From Lingula anatina (taxonomy: Eukaryota > Brachiopoda > Lingulata > Lingulida > Lingulidae): 64,000 nucleotides of DNA. Made by a program: the position numbers and the translations under genes. Shown here one piece after another: positions 46,881 through 58,540 of the stretch. Location: contig NW_019775604.1 in NCBI RefSeq assembly GCF_001039355.2, positions 1 to 64,000 on the forward strand. Direction: 5' to 3'. Position 1 is the stretch's first letter, and every line of letters starts with the position of its first letter. The notes beneath the pieces were generated by a model. The model saw nothing but the letters and a program-made list of their open reading frames with translations, made no database searches and was not told the origin of the DNA.

Positions 46881-49877
46881 ATGTCAGTGGTCATTCGAGG
46901 CGCAAAGAGGGAGGACTGTGCTGCTATACATGGGTTGATTAAGGTGAATATTGCTTATTCCTTATAAGACAACTAAACTATAGCAGTCAACGTTGACGAG
47001 GTGAACAGTGCGACAAAATAGCTGCTAAGCGCTACTAGCTGTCTTCCGCAGGTACAATGTAGGACCTCATTCTACCCTGTGTCCCGAGGCTAAAAATATT
47101 CGCATCCTGGCAAAACTGTGTACTCCGTCACCACCTTGTAGCATATAGTTGTATTTAATAGTGTTTAGTGTTCTTTAAATGTGTCGGTTCATGCACCAGT
47201 TTGATAACATTTTAGTGTTTTTAATCTCAATGAAAGCCTCTGAATTTGAAATAAAAACTCTTGCGAAAATGCGTGTTACTGATCAAGACCTAGGAATTGA
47301 ATGGGGTCACTACACATCACCAAAAACTCTGCCAAAGTCGTCAAGTGCTCCTAATGCGCTGAAATTAAAACTGAAACTCATTTCTTGCTGAAATGTAAAG
47401 AGCATAGCAACAGATGAAATACATTAATGATACCACCTGATCAGAAAACGGACCCTGAAAAAGTTAACAGCATGCAGGCTGCTCGTGTGCACCAAAAAAA
47501 AAAGCCATATACGTATATAGAATGTATAACTGAAAGCATTGAGAACCGAAATATCTATCGCTAACTAGCAAATGATAGTCGTATCATCCTCTGCTGTTCC
47601 TCAGTCCTATTTTCTTAACTAGGTATATATTTTGCATAATCATATGTTTAAAAAAAAATAATAGTACGTGTATATAGAGAGCCTGTAAAATGTAAGTCGT
47701 ACACGTTTTACAGATCTTGGCGACCAATTAAGTAATATTATTTATCTAACTATTTTGGACGAATGAAACGTCAAAGCACTTACATGAACGCACAGTGCTA
47801 CCACTTACCAACGTCACATGGTTTGTAGGTGACGTCATATAAAGCCTCGACAGTTTGTTACACTAGAATGAGGCTTAACCTGCGTAGCATGTCTAAAAAC
47901 TGAGGCAATCAACAAATAGATTCTAATTGTATGTCATACGTACAGTTACATTTGTGTAGACTTGGTTAAGGTCAATATATTGCTTTGCATGTTATCGCTC
48001 GACACCTGGCCCCATTTTCACAAAAAAATAATAAAAAATAAACAATAATAAAAAAATCAGTCGGTTTCCTGGTTTAGTTGACTAAGATCTCCATGAGATT
48101 GCTGTTATACTGCTGCTGATAGGGTAGGATGTGCCCATGTTACCATGTGACCTTGGAAATTAAGTTCTTAGCCCTGAAACCTGAGTTAAGTTTTTTGTGA
48201 AACCGGGGCCTGGACCTGGGCTCTTTCTGGCGACTAGCTGGGCCGAGGTGATAGTCACGTCATCAAGCACGATGACACGGCCTTATATACCAGTTCATGT
48301 TTATACGCAGTCTGCGACGTCAACCACTGGCCCAACTGCCATTGCCAGTAAAAATTGGACCGAACCAGTGAAATATCTGAAAAAACAGTCAGTTACTGGT
48401 TCAAAGACTTCAAACGGTCTTATGGATATTTTTTCAGCTGTAACCTGTACTCCAGTTCGTTTTATAAATGTTCAGGCTAATTGTTGAAGTCTTTTTAATA
48501 ACCTTTTCAAAATCCAATGTTTGCGTTCGTATTTGTATTCAGCCTTTAACCTCAATGTGTTAATTTAAATATTTTATTGGCCTTGGGCTCCCGCCAGTAG
48601 ATCCCCAGACCCAGGTGGACCGGATGGCCTGTAACTTGAAAAGTATTTGGCACAGACTGTATACGAGAAATCTCTGCTTCGTTACAGGAACTCACCGAGT
48701 TTGAAAAGTATCCAGAGGGTGTAAAAACTACATATGAAGGTACCATATCAGACATATTAAAATGTCCATTTAAATATGTTTTAAGATCTTGACGCTTTCT
48801 CTAGCATAAATCAATAACTGTATTTAGCAGTGTATAGATGAATCAAGGGATAAATGTATTAGTCAATATATATTAAAAATTGTAGCCTTCAATGTTTGCA
48901 GAGCTTGCCAGTCATGGGTTCGGTTCCCGCGCCTTCTTCTATTGTAAAGTAGCAGAAACAACAGAATCTAATCGAGGTGAAACTGAGAAGAAAATTATTG
49001 GTTATGGGCTGTATTATTTCACCTACTTGACTCTAGAAGGTCCAACAGTATACCTCAGAGATCTATATGTGGCATCGGCTTATCGTGGTAAAGGAACAGG
49101 CACTGCCCTCTTCAGGGCTGTTGCCAAGGTAAGCATTGTGAAATCGGTTTCATTATATTATAATGCATAGTAGAAATGAGTATTAGAAGTACATTAGTAG
49201 TAATGAAAATTTATTTTAAAAAAGTGTAAATATAAATCAATGTACAGACTTGACATTTAATATGGAATATTTCAGTTTCGAAGGTATGTCTAGGTAAAAA
49301 TGCGTTCTTTTTTAAAAAAAACTCCGATCTCATATAAGATTTGTGAATGGAGAAGTGTGTAGTCAGGTGTGTCGCTACCAATTANTTATCTATCCAGCAG
49401 CATGCCATATATAGCTATGGGTTTCAAATGTGAATACATGCAATCGGGCTAAAATGTCTTTGGACGATGTCCATACAAACTGGATTTGTTATTAGATTAT
49501 TGCAATTTGGGTCATTTCGTAGCATCCAATTTAAACTTTAATCAGCTGGCCATACTTTGTGTTCATCCCATTGTTTAAAAAGGAGGGGTGGAGAGATTCA
49601 TCATTTTGTATTGGAAAAAGCGGCTGAGCAAGTAGCTCACACTACACCCTTATCCTGATTCAGCTGCTTTAATATTTATTACGTTGAATTTATATTTCAG
49701 GCGGCTATCGAAGAAAAGTGCGCGGTTATGACGTGGAGAGTATTTGACTGGAACAAACCAGCTATCGAGCTGTACCAAAAATTAGGCGGAAGTGATATAA
49801 CTAAAGAGGAGCAATTGCGCACGTTTTGCATGAAAGGAGACACTCTGCAGAAAGTTGCAAGCGAGAGTGCATTTTGA
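46881..49877 (+). CDS. SSAT/thialysine-type N-acetyltransferase, paralogue 1
   Basis: Four exons: 46881-46943, 48688-48739, 48902-49128 and 49701-49877, giving 172 aa, the normal length for the diamine N-acetyltransferase family. Exon 1 reads MSVVIRGAKREDCAAIHGLI, exon 2 ELTEFEKYPEGVKTTYE, exon 3 the GNAT core (GYGLYYFTY, VYLRDLYV, YRGKGTGTALF) and exon 4 DWNKPAIELYQKLGG. YRGKGTG (99-105) is the acetyl-CoA P-loop; Tyr139 matches the proposed general acid of SSAT. Odd: residue 91 is Arg where the family has Glu (VYLRD instead of YLED), while the neighbouring paralogue keeps Glu. Family reaction: acetyl-CoA-dependent acetylation of polyamines or thialysine, cytosolic. Substrate not assignable. 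Confidence 0.85.
48005..48213. mobile_element. MITE with CCTGGCCCC-TTTCACAAAAAA inverted ends
   Basis: In intron 1 of acetyltransferase paralogue 1. The left CCTGGCCCCATTTTCACAAA and right TTTTGTGAAACCGGGGCCTGG are inverted repeats. A partial relative lies at 45105-45263. No ORF of significance. Confidence 0.65.
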
Positions 49878-49918
49878 TAAAAAAATATGAAGTGACACAG
49901 AGCATATTCAGGACAGAT

Positions 49919-50127
49919 TGGCCGACCCCGCTTAAAAGCAATCCGCTTTATTCCCGGATTAAATCTTGACTCTGAGGTTTAATTTCTAGGCCCCCTGCAG
50001 CGACGGCGCGTGTAGAGGCGGGGAGAACAGCATGAGATTATAGCGGCATTGCTTTTTAGTTAGTCGGCCATATTTAGTCCGCGGATCAACTTGTGCTGAA
50101 TGCGCTCTAACAGATCCACGGATCAAA
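49919..50127. mobile_element. MITE family with GATCCGCGGA ends, copy 2
   Basis: Between the two acetyltransferase genes. Shares GGCCGACCC, GATTAAATC, GGCGCGTGT, GGCGGGGAGA and TAGTCCGCGGATCAA with the copy at 35409-35658, in the opposite end arrangement. Confidence 0.65.
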
Positions 50128-50824
50128 GTGCTAGTTTAACGTGTATATTACGTACGGTTTATCATGGTGATTGGAATTAAATCGTCTTTGAAAAAAGCAT
50201 TATAAGGTAGAGGCATTTACTTGGAAATCAAGCTTTTTATTCATGAAAAGATTGCTGCGTCTTCCTTGCATTTATCTGCTTTTGTGAAATAAACGGCGTT
50301 ACATTTGCTTTTTATGAGGAAAAGTGTAAATTCCTTTAAAAACAGTATAAATATTAATATTATTTTTAGAAGTTTTTATTTCCATTCAAATGAACAAGCA
50401 AATAAATGAATTAATACATATCTGTAATAGCTGACTACTGAAATACAACAACACCCTTACAAAAATATTTATTGGCAAAAACATTTATTCTTTATTGTTG
50501 AGGAAAAGCAGAACGGTAACATTACTGTTGTATATTGGCAACTTTAGGGTATAAAATATGACCGAAGCAACTTCTTGCTTGTGAGATTGTTAGCCTAGTT
50601 CGGTCAAGCGTGAATAATGGTCTAAAACCAACTTAATTCTGGGAGGTATCACCAAAAATTTACTAAAAGCAGCTCAAATTAACGAAAAGCAATTCCAAAT
50701 TCATACAAATTTAGGGCCTCTTAAACGATATTTGCCCTTTTCTAGCACTAGCCTTAAATTTGGAATACAAATGCAGAAATTATACCCTGAGTGTCAGAGC
50801 AACGTAAAAGCTAGCTTGCTAATA

Positions 50825-51044
50825 CCCCCTTTACACTGGACGGCGTCCTTTCTGCGTCCTTTCTGCGACCATGAAATTTGGCATCGCTGTGGTCGTAATA
50901 AGGAGGCACGAGCATTGATTTGGTATCAGAATGAATGCTCAATGATCGGCCAGTTGTCGGCACGTAAAGTATTATAATTCTTTAACTCTCAAATGGGGCC
51001 GAACTGCTGGACGCAAGAAGGGACGCCGTCCAGTGTAAAGGGGG
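50825..51044. mobile_element. MITE with CCCCCTTTACACTGGACGGC inverted ends (220 bp)
   Basis: The left CCCCCTTTACACTGGACGGC and its exact inverse at 51022-51044 (GACGCCGTCCAGTGTAAAGG plus GGG) bound 220 bp with no credible ORF. The flanks show no clear target duplication. Confidence 0.85.
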
Positions 51045-51269
51045 CTTAAATATACCTTGTGGTGGAGTCGCTTTTACTTTTACCTGGTATTGCTACTATG
51101 GGTTATATATGAAATCAAGATCGAGCTGGCAATACCGGAATCTAGAACCTAGGGTAAGAAATTAAGGACTTCAGCCACAAACAGTAGAACGACTTACACA
51201 AGATTTGCATTTCATTATTACCTAAACAATTTGGCCAGCTTCTAGCTTCGGGTCTCTGTCTGTAAGGGT

Positions 51270-51490
51270 AAGGCTGTATTCCCAGAGCTTTTAGATCGAT
51301 CTATCCCCGCGGGGAGCCTCACTAGATTACTGTCAGATAATCCGGCTTAAATGTCCGTCCCGCCTACTACAAGCTGTAAGGGGGTAATTAACTTTCGTGT
51401 CCGCTCGGCTGACAGCTATTTAGCGTGAACCCCCAGGTAGTTAGGTCGATCTAAAGTAGATCGATATAATCTCTGGAAATGGGGTCTAAG
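51270..51490. mobile_element. Inverted-repeat MITE (TTTTAGATCGATC family), copy 2
   Basis: Same blocks as 43912-44140: ATTCCCAGAGCTTTTAGATC, CTCACTAGATTACTGTCAG, GGGGGTAATTAACT, TTTAGCGTGAACCCCCAGG and GGTCGATCTAAA. Confidence 0.8.
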
Positions 51491-52187
51491 ACCCTTGCGT
51501 GTTCTTTTGATACTACAGCAATGCGTTCTCGACAATCTCCGGTCGGCTCATACGGAACGTACCAAACGGGTAGATGAACGGATGAGCGGTTTGGTTATGA
51601 AGTACTGTGCTTGTGGCGAGTAATTTTGCGTTGGGATAGTTAATTCGTGGTTGGAGTCGTTAACTTATGCTCAAAACTCTAAGGCTCGAGTTAGCTAGAA
51701 AATCCGTTTGAAACTAGATCAATTTTAAGCCTAGTTGTTATAAGTAATTTAAAGTTAAAAAGAGTTGATAGCCAAAACTAGCTGTTCAGGTGAGGGGGAT
51801 CAGTTTGAAAGCGATATCACAGTTTTTTTACCAATAACCGTCGGTGTTACGATATCAGCTGACATGCGCAAATTTGCCCTGACGTATTATCAGCCGTATT
51901 ATAAAAGCGACAGCATTTTAGGCCCTAAATCCCATTATATAAGACAATGTTTAAAGCCGCATTATATCGTCGATAAGGAAAATTTTTAACGTAATACGCC
52001 CTGTCAAAACCGTGTCGCCATTGAAATACGTACTGTTTTGAATTACCTTTGAAAGATCGCGGTATTATATTGCACTTGGATTACCTCTAAACGATCAGTA
52101 TTACCGTAATGTAAGTTGTGTTGAATTTATGATGACGAATCTAGGTCAATGCACTGTACCCAGGTAGCGGCCCAGCTTGTTTTAAAC

Positions 52188-54337
52188 ATGTCAGTGATCA
52201 TACGTGATGCCGTGAGGGAGGATTGTGTTGCTATTCATGGCTTGATTAAGGTGAGCTTTGTGAATAATTAAACGCTCAGCGAAAATATAGGGTCAAGTGA
52301 TCAGAAGTAGTCCGCAGTACAACAGCACTAATCGAGAGAACATGTACGTGTAGGGTCCTGATCATAACCTGGCCGTAGCTAGCCTCGATTGTAGGCTGAG
52401 AAAATACAGCTGTTGAAGGCCCACAGTATACCAGTGACTCCTATACATGCAAATAAGCCATTTGTACCGACTGTGGCAGATGTTAATCGAAACTGGTCAG
52501 TTTATCTGATTGCATTCAGCGAGAGTCCCAGTGGAGTTGGTCCTCATTAGCTAGGTCGACAATATTCACTGTGAAAGAACCCTTTGATTGGTTAGTGTAC
52601 AGGCAGATTGATGCGCAGCCCCTGTGTCACGTGCCAAGACGTCTTGCAAGTTTGAGTTTGTTCAACAAAGGTTTATTTCAAAACACATTTAGAAAATGGA
52701 CTTATACATGAATTAAAAACAGTTAGAAATAACGGTAATGGATTTCTAAAAAAAAAGGGACGTAGAAGATAATGATTTAAAGTGACGCTCGCCAAAATTT
52801 GTTCTTCAAATTCAAACCTACTTTGAGTCATCTTATCTCTTAAACTTTTGTTCCTTATAGAAAAGAAATATCTGCTTCATTACAGGAACTCGCTCAGTTT
52901 GAGAAGTTTCCAGATGGTGTAAAAACTACGCATGAAGGTAGAGTAACATCAATTGAATATATATATTTTCCCTTACCATGGCTGTTATTTTAAGTTTTTT
53001 TAGTAAAGTATTGAAATGAATGATGTTTAGAACTTAATATATGTAATGTGAAAACCATAGGCTGAGGAAAATATGCTAGTAGGCGGGGGTGGGCTATTAG
53101 TTGAAGTGCTGTCTGTGTCTAGCCAGGGGGTGGTTCGGGGGTTCGAAAGAACCGCCTTTTGTCAGGAAGGGTCTTTTATGGGTAAAATTTGATCTAGCTG
53201 AATACACAAAGGTTCCATTGTAAAAGGTCCACTTTTTCTTACCCCCCCCCCCCTCCCCTTTTGAAATTGCTGGCTACGGGCCTGCATCCGTCATCTAGCC
53301 TCTACAAAATCCCAATGGACTGAGAGATGGAAAATCTAAATAAAACCCTGTTTAAAGACACCCACCTCCTCCAAATACATTTATATATCCCAAAAATACT
53401 CTCTGATAGGACATTTGCTCCCCCTGCCCCTCCCCGCAGAACAAGGCCCTGAAGACATAAATTTCAGCTGAGATATTTTCTCAAAACTTTCCCAACATAA
53501 TTCCATTAATGAATTTATCAGTGAACGAGATCACAAGACGAATTTAAATTAGAATAGAAAAAATGAATGGTTGTTACTGAATGAAAAATGAAGGGTTTTA
53601 AAATTAAAATATTTCACAAAATTAAAATATTCCACAAAATTAAAATATTTCAGAGCTTGCCAATCACGGTTTCGGTCCCCACGTCTTCTTCAAATGTAAA
53701 GTAGCTGAAACAGCCGAGTCTAAACAGGTTGAACCACAGAAGAAAGTTGTTGGATATGCTTTGTATTATCTAACGTATTCGACATGGGAAGGGCCGTCAA
53801 TGTTCCTGGAAGATCTGTACGTGACACCGGCCTATCGTGGTAAAGGTACAGGCGCTGCCCTCTTCAGGGCAGTTGCAAAGGTAACGATTCACTGGTTTTG
53901 TTTATAATTCATCTTTTTTTAAAAAAAGAGAAAAAGAACGAAATAAAAGCGCATACCAGTTACGTGAATGCATGTTAAACTCTCCTGAAATTTTTCATAA
54001 ATTGTGCAGTTTGGTGCATTATGTAGTCTTTATGCCTACATGTCCAGAACCATAGACCATTTATCATTGAAACTGTTTGTTCGTTTCTTTTCTTCTACAT
54101 CTCCTTCATTATTATTATTATTATTATTATTCACGTGCCACCCTTGATATTTTTCAGGCGGCTGTTCAGGACAAATGCGCACGGATGATGTGGTGCGTGC
54201 TTGACTGGAACAAGCCAGCTATCAATATGTATCGAAAGTTTGGGGGATATGACATTACAGAAGAAGAGAAATGGCACATGTATCGGATGAACAGAGACAT
54301 TCTACAACAAGTCGCTGATGACCAGAGTGTGTTCTGA
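52188..54337 (+). CDS. SSAT/thialysine-type N-acetyltransferase, paralogue 2
   Basis: Four exons: 52188-52250, 52886-52937, 53654-53880 and 54158-54337, giving 173 aa with exon lengths 63/52/227/180, matching paralogue 1. Visible: MSVIIRDAVREDCVAIHGLI, GYALYYLTY, MFLEDLYV, YRGKGTGAALF (acetyl-CoA loop, 99-105) and DWNKPAINMYRKFGG. Glu91 and Tyr139 occupy the positions of the proposed catalytic Glu and Tyr of human SSAT1, so this copy looks fully competent. Arises from tandem duplication with the gene at 46881-49877: same strand, same phases. Cytosolic acetyl-CoA-dependent amine acetylation is expected from the family. Confidence 0.87.
53117..53283. mobile_element. MITE with TAGCCAGG...GGCTACGGGCC ends, copy 1
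   Basis: In intron 2 of paralogue 2. Blocks CCGCCTTTTGTCAGG, GGGTAAAATTTGATCTA, AAAGGTCCACTTTTTC and GAAATTGCTGGCTACGGGCC are shared with 56439-56595. Diverged relatives are at ~29623 and ~36800. Confidence 0.7.
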
Positions 54338-54450
54338 TTTAGAGATAAATACAAACACATTAAAATAGGTTTTAAAAAAGAAGAAAGAGCGTGGAATAAA
54401 ATCTGTGTGTCCATTTTTTCGTACTAGAGCCCCTTCTTGGAGTTCTTCAT

Positions 54451-54683
54451 CTAAGACCCCATTCCCATAGATTTTAGATCGATCTATCCCTGTGGGGAGT
54501 CTCACTAGATTACTGTCAGCTTGGCCGGCTTAAGCGTCTGTCCCGCCTACTAAAAACTGTAAGGGGGTAATTAACTATGGCGCCCGCTCGGCTGACTGCA
54601 ATTTAGCGTGAACCCCCAAGGAGTTAGGTCGATCTAAATCTTAATCTTTAGATCGATCTAAATCTCTGGGAAAGCACCCTAAG
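54451..54683. mobile_element. Inverted-repeat MITE (TTTTAGATCGATC family), copy 3
   Basis: Follows the stop of acetyltransferase paralogue 2. Ends CTAAGACCCCATTCCCATAG and the inverse near CTCTGGGAAAGCACCCTAAG. Interior as in the other two copies. Confidence 0.8.
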
Positions 54684-54710
54684 TCTAGCATAAGAACATC
54701 GTTAAGCCTG

Positions 54711-55430
54711 TGTCACACTGCGCTTGCAACCTTTTGGCAACCGTTCAGCAACCACAAAATCAACCTTTTAGCAACCACTTTGCAAGGTGAATATATAGGC
54801 CTAGCTTTGGCATATTTTGATCGGCAACCTACTGCACACCGGTTGCAATATGGTATCTGCAACCTCTGAAGACCGTCTTCTGCCTATAGGTAACTAGTTG
54901 CGCACCGTTCGCCGAGCGATTCACAACTTGTTAGCAACCACTAAATAATTGAAAACCGATGTAACTTGCAACTGCCAGCGAGTCCCTCATGATAGACAGT
55001 CCGCGTTCCATTCATTTGTACAAGCCAATTTTGACCCACTTAGTTCAAGCTAACCCTAACCATTATACCTAAATGACCTAAATGGAGGGCAGACTTTTTG
55101 TTACACGGACTCTCAGGTTTGTTACGCCGGTTGCAGGACTCTAGCGATCGATTGCCGACTGGTTACCACAAGGTCGCACAGATCATATGCTCATGTTGTA
55201 GCCAAGCTTTGACCAGCCCAAAGGAGCACTACCTAATTAAATCGCTGCATATTACCCAATGCAACAGTGCTACAAACATGGTAGTCATGCAGTTAATTGG
55301 CAGCGACACAGCTGACTACACACTCCTCCATTTACAGCGGGCCCGAACACCAAGCCAAGGGAGGGGGGAGGGGCGGCTTCGCATTCGCGTACCCCCTCCC
55401 CACCCCCTTCAAATAATCCTGGACCCGCCT
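54711..55430. other. Nested repeat debris
   Basis: Holds a GCAACC-rich repeat (54725-54945) beginning CCTGTGTCACACTGCGC, the GACCCACTTAG repeat (55032-55130) and a half of a hAT-like MITE right end (to 55430). No gene. Confidence 0.5.
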
Positions 55431-56049
55431 CTAAGCATCACCCTGAGCTTCAGAGATAACTTGACACTAACCTCTTCACTATAGCCTATCTTCATCGTGT
55501 CAAGTTACCTCTGACCACATTCGATTGCCTCCGCCGCCCGCCAATCAAATTTAAAGCCCGCACTCAATGACTCATTGAACGATCTAGCCAATGAACGCGA
55601 ACGAGTCAAAGCGCGCTTTGTTCAAATCCGGACCAATCAAAGATAAGGCTGAATATCAGGGACTTGCCGTAACCTGTGGGCAGCACGCAAAATACATCAT
55701 CCCTCAGTAGATAATTATGCAGGGCATCAAACTCTCTGGTTTCAATTCCAATATACTCCATGCTTTCTTTGTGTACGGTTATGCACTCGGAACTACTCGG
55801 ATGTCTCCGCACTCGACAAAAACTATGTTGTTAGTATGGAGCTTGCGGAATCAGCCGAGGATTGCCGATTGACGGTCAACCAATCAGCGTTTTCACCAAA
55901 CTTTGGTGAAAAATTTTGAAACATGGATTCGATTGGCTTATATAAACTAGGTCAAACTATTTTCGTCAGAGGTAACTTGACACGATGAAGATAGGCTATA
56001 GTGAAGAGGTTAGTGTCAAGTTATCTCTGAAGCTCAGGGTGCTAAGCAT
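55431..56049 (-). mobile_element. 603-bp foldback DNA transposon with 8-bp TSD carrying a RecQ-like helicase start
   Basis: Perfect 76-bp inverted repeats (55439-55514 and 55966-56041) begin CACCCTGAGCTTCAGAG and are flanked by identical CTAAGCAT (55431-55438, 56042-56049), an 8-bp target duplication as made by hAT or P-type transposases. Inside, on the minus strand, a TATA-like TTTATATAAG (~55937-55947) precedes an ORF at 55812-55606 (68 codons) containing FCVLPTGYGKSLIF, the motif-I/Walker-A region of RecQ-family helicases, which then ends at a stop. No transposase. It looks like an internally deleted or sequence-capturing non-autonomous element. Confidence 0.85.
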
Positions 56050-56438
56050 ATACACCTATAGAGAAAGAAAGAGAAAATTATTCACTAAAATTCTTTTGAA
56101 TACAAAAATATTCTTCGAGAAACGTTTTTAATCAAGCTACTCGTTAGTACTGTCTGTATGAAGACTTCTATGAAATATCACAATCACAGATAGAACTGGC
56201 ACGGCGGTCATTAGGGCCTAGGCCTACTATCACAATGGATTTGGCTCATAACTGCTACATACTGTAGGCCTACTAGGCCCTATAAATTTCATTGCATAAT
56301 GTTTGAAGTTTAAATGATATCCATGCAATGATCAAATGTACACTCTATGCATATATTTTTTTAAATTTTCATTTTTAGGTTTTCATTTAATAAAAACAAG
56401 GAGTAGGCTACGAGAGCCCTTGGGCACTAGTGTTACAG
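56050..56438. other. Intergenic, nothing recognised
   Basis: AT-rich with TAGGCCTA words; no coding signal. Confidence 0.45.
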
Positions 56439-56595
56439 GCCCGTATAGCCGGAGGGGGGGGGGCGAAAAAAACAGCCTTTTGGCTGGGAAAAGATCCACT
56501 CTGGGTAAAATTTGATCTATGAACTTGAGGATTTTATGGTAAAAGATCCACTTTTTCAGAAAACGCCCCCCCCCTGAAATTGCTGGCTACGGGCC
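56439..56595. mobile_element. MITE with GGCCCGTATAGCCGG ends, copy 2
   Basis: The left GGCCCGTATAGCCGG and right GGCTACGGGCC are imperfect inverted repeats. The interior GGGTAAAATTTGATCTATG and AAAAGATCCACTTTTTC match the copy at 53117-53283. Confidence 0.75.
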
Positions 56596-56816
56596 AATGT
56601 TATTTACATGTGTAAATAGACGATGACGCCATCATTTTAAAAACACGTTCCAAGCGATGACAGGAAGAAGTTTAATTTTTCGGTTAGTTGATGGATGAAA
56701 CACTTTTCGCCCATTCTTTTTCTATCATACTCACCTCATTTGACCAAATTAAGACCCTCTGTATTTGGTTCATGGCACGTAGGCCTACGAACTTGTAGGC
56801 CTACATGTCTACAAGC

Positions 56817-57807
56817 TAGGGGAGACCGGGGCTAGTTGGACCCCGGGGTAAGTTGCCCCCCCCCCCCCCCCGTCAATTTATAAAAAAGTAACTAAGAAGT
56901 AAAAAAAATGGCCACATACTCTTGTAAAGTGACCTTAGCCTACAATGCTAAGGAAGTGTCGGACGTTAAAAAGTTTTACTTAAGCGGTGAATCGAAATAA
57001 ACGATTTTTGCACCTAAAAGTAATTTTGTTTAAGAGATTTAAAAATCTATTTTCATAGTCTTTTGATCGAATATAACAAATTGTTTGTTACTTTCTTTTA
57101 AAACAAAAAATTATTATTCGTTTTCATTAACTAAAAACCGTCTTTATACCATTATTAATTTATTCTTTATTAAAACAAAACAAATTTTATTGATAGATAT
57201 TTTGGTTCTTGCAACACATAGGCCCCCACCCCCCCTACAACGTGACGTACGGAAACCTCAATAAATCTGCCTCATTTGAACTATTTGTTCATCAAAGACT
57301 CTCAAAAATCAATTTAATAAATTAAAAATGTATAAAAATGTATTTCAAGGCGTTTACTTGGGATATTTACTTCATTTTTGTGTAGGGGGCCAACTTATAG
57401 TAACTTATAGTAACTGGCTCGCGCTGCCAGTACCCAGCGGGCACTCAACGTTGATTCAACATTGAGGATAGGTTGAGATGATGTTGATCCATCAATATTG
57501 ATAGATCAACAAGATCTCAACATTGCTTTAACCTTTCTTTGTCTATCAATTTTCAATGTTGATAGATCAACAGGATTTCAACATTGAATCAACCTTTTCT
57601 TGTCAACCAATTNCCCCCCTGACGTCAACTGCGATTTTTTGTCAAATTGTGAGCCATCAGGCATTAAATTTGAAAAATAATGACATTGCATACGTATTAG
57701 TTCATGAGGCTTACTTTAAAACCGGTTTTGTTACTCTAACTCATTCCTAGTTGGCTCTACAAGGCCATAAGTGTCTAACTGGGCCAACTAGCCCCGGTCT
57801 CCCCTAA
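56817..57807. mobile_element. ~0.99-kb TA-flanked element with GGGGAGACCGGGGCTAGTTGG inverted ends
   Basis: TA-GGGGAGACCGGGGCTAGT at 56817 and its inverse ACTAGCCCCGGTCTCCCC-TA at ~57788-57807 suggest a Tc1/mariner-type non-autonomous element (TA duplication). Its right half contains a CAACATTGA-rich repeat (57440-57605) beginning CCAGCGGGCACTCAACGTTG, possibly a nested insertion. No transposase found. Confidence 0.7.
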
Positions 57808-57974
57808 TCTAGGTAATCTGAAACAACTTCGTCCGATTATTGCCGGCCAGCAAGATAAAGGAAACGATTTCTATTTGCCCTACTTTATCTCCGAAGGCCT
57901 ATTACTCGGTAGCACACAAAACCCGTCGTGGAGAGATAAGTGCAGTTTTGTATAGGAACATGTAGGCTACAGCT

Positions 57975-58471
57975 ATGCCTCTCCCTCTCCCTGATGATCT
58001 AGCCTCGCTTCATCCAGAGACGCAGGCCCTTCTCTTAGCCGAGGCGAAAAGCGATCAGATAAGCTACGAGGACGCCGCTACTGTAGAAGAGGCACGTATT
58101 TTGGTCGAAGGGGATGACCCTCTTGACTCCGACGGCTACGTGTACCAGTTCAGGGGAGAAAGGTTGGAGTACACGGTACCCTCCACTCAAGGCGAAGGTA
58201 GACTCACATGATGGCTGCGGTCACTTTATTTGTGATGAATCGACCAGTTGTCTGTCTGCTTCAGTGACTCTCTCTGAGTCTCTCTCTCTCTCTCTGTTTT
58301 ACATTGTGTCTGCCTGTCTTTATCATAGTTTATGTCTGAATGTATTTTGCGTATTCCTGTGCACATGTGCGCTCTTGCAAAAATTCTCCACATTGTCACA
58401 GATTTTTAGGTGTATTAAAGAAAAATTAATATTATAGTTGGAGCCAAATGTCAGCCTTAAGTTCTCTTGCA

Positions 58472-58540
<69 letters not shown>

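Noticed and set aside
55098-55484. 128-codon plus-strand ORF
   Set aside because: Runs through three different repeats and into the inverted repeat of the foldback element.
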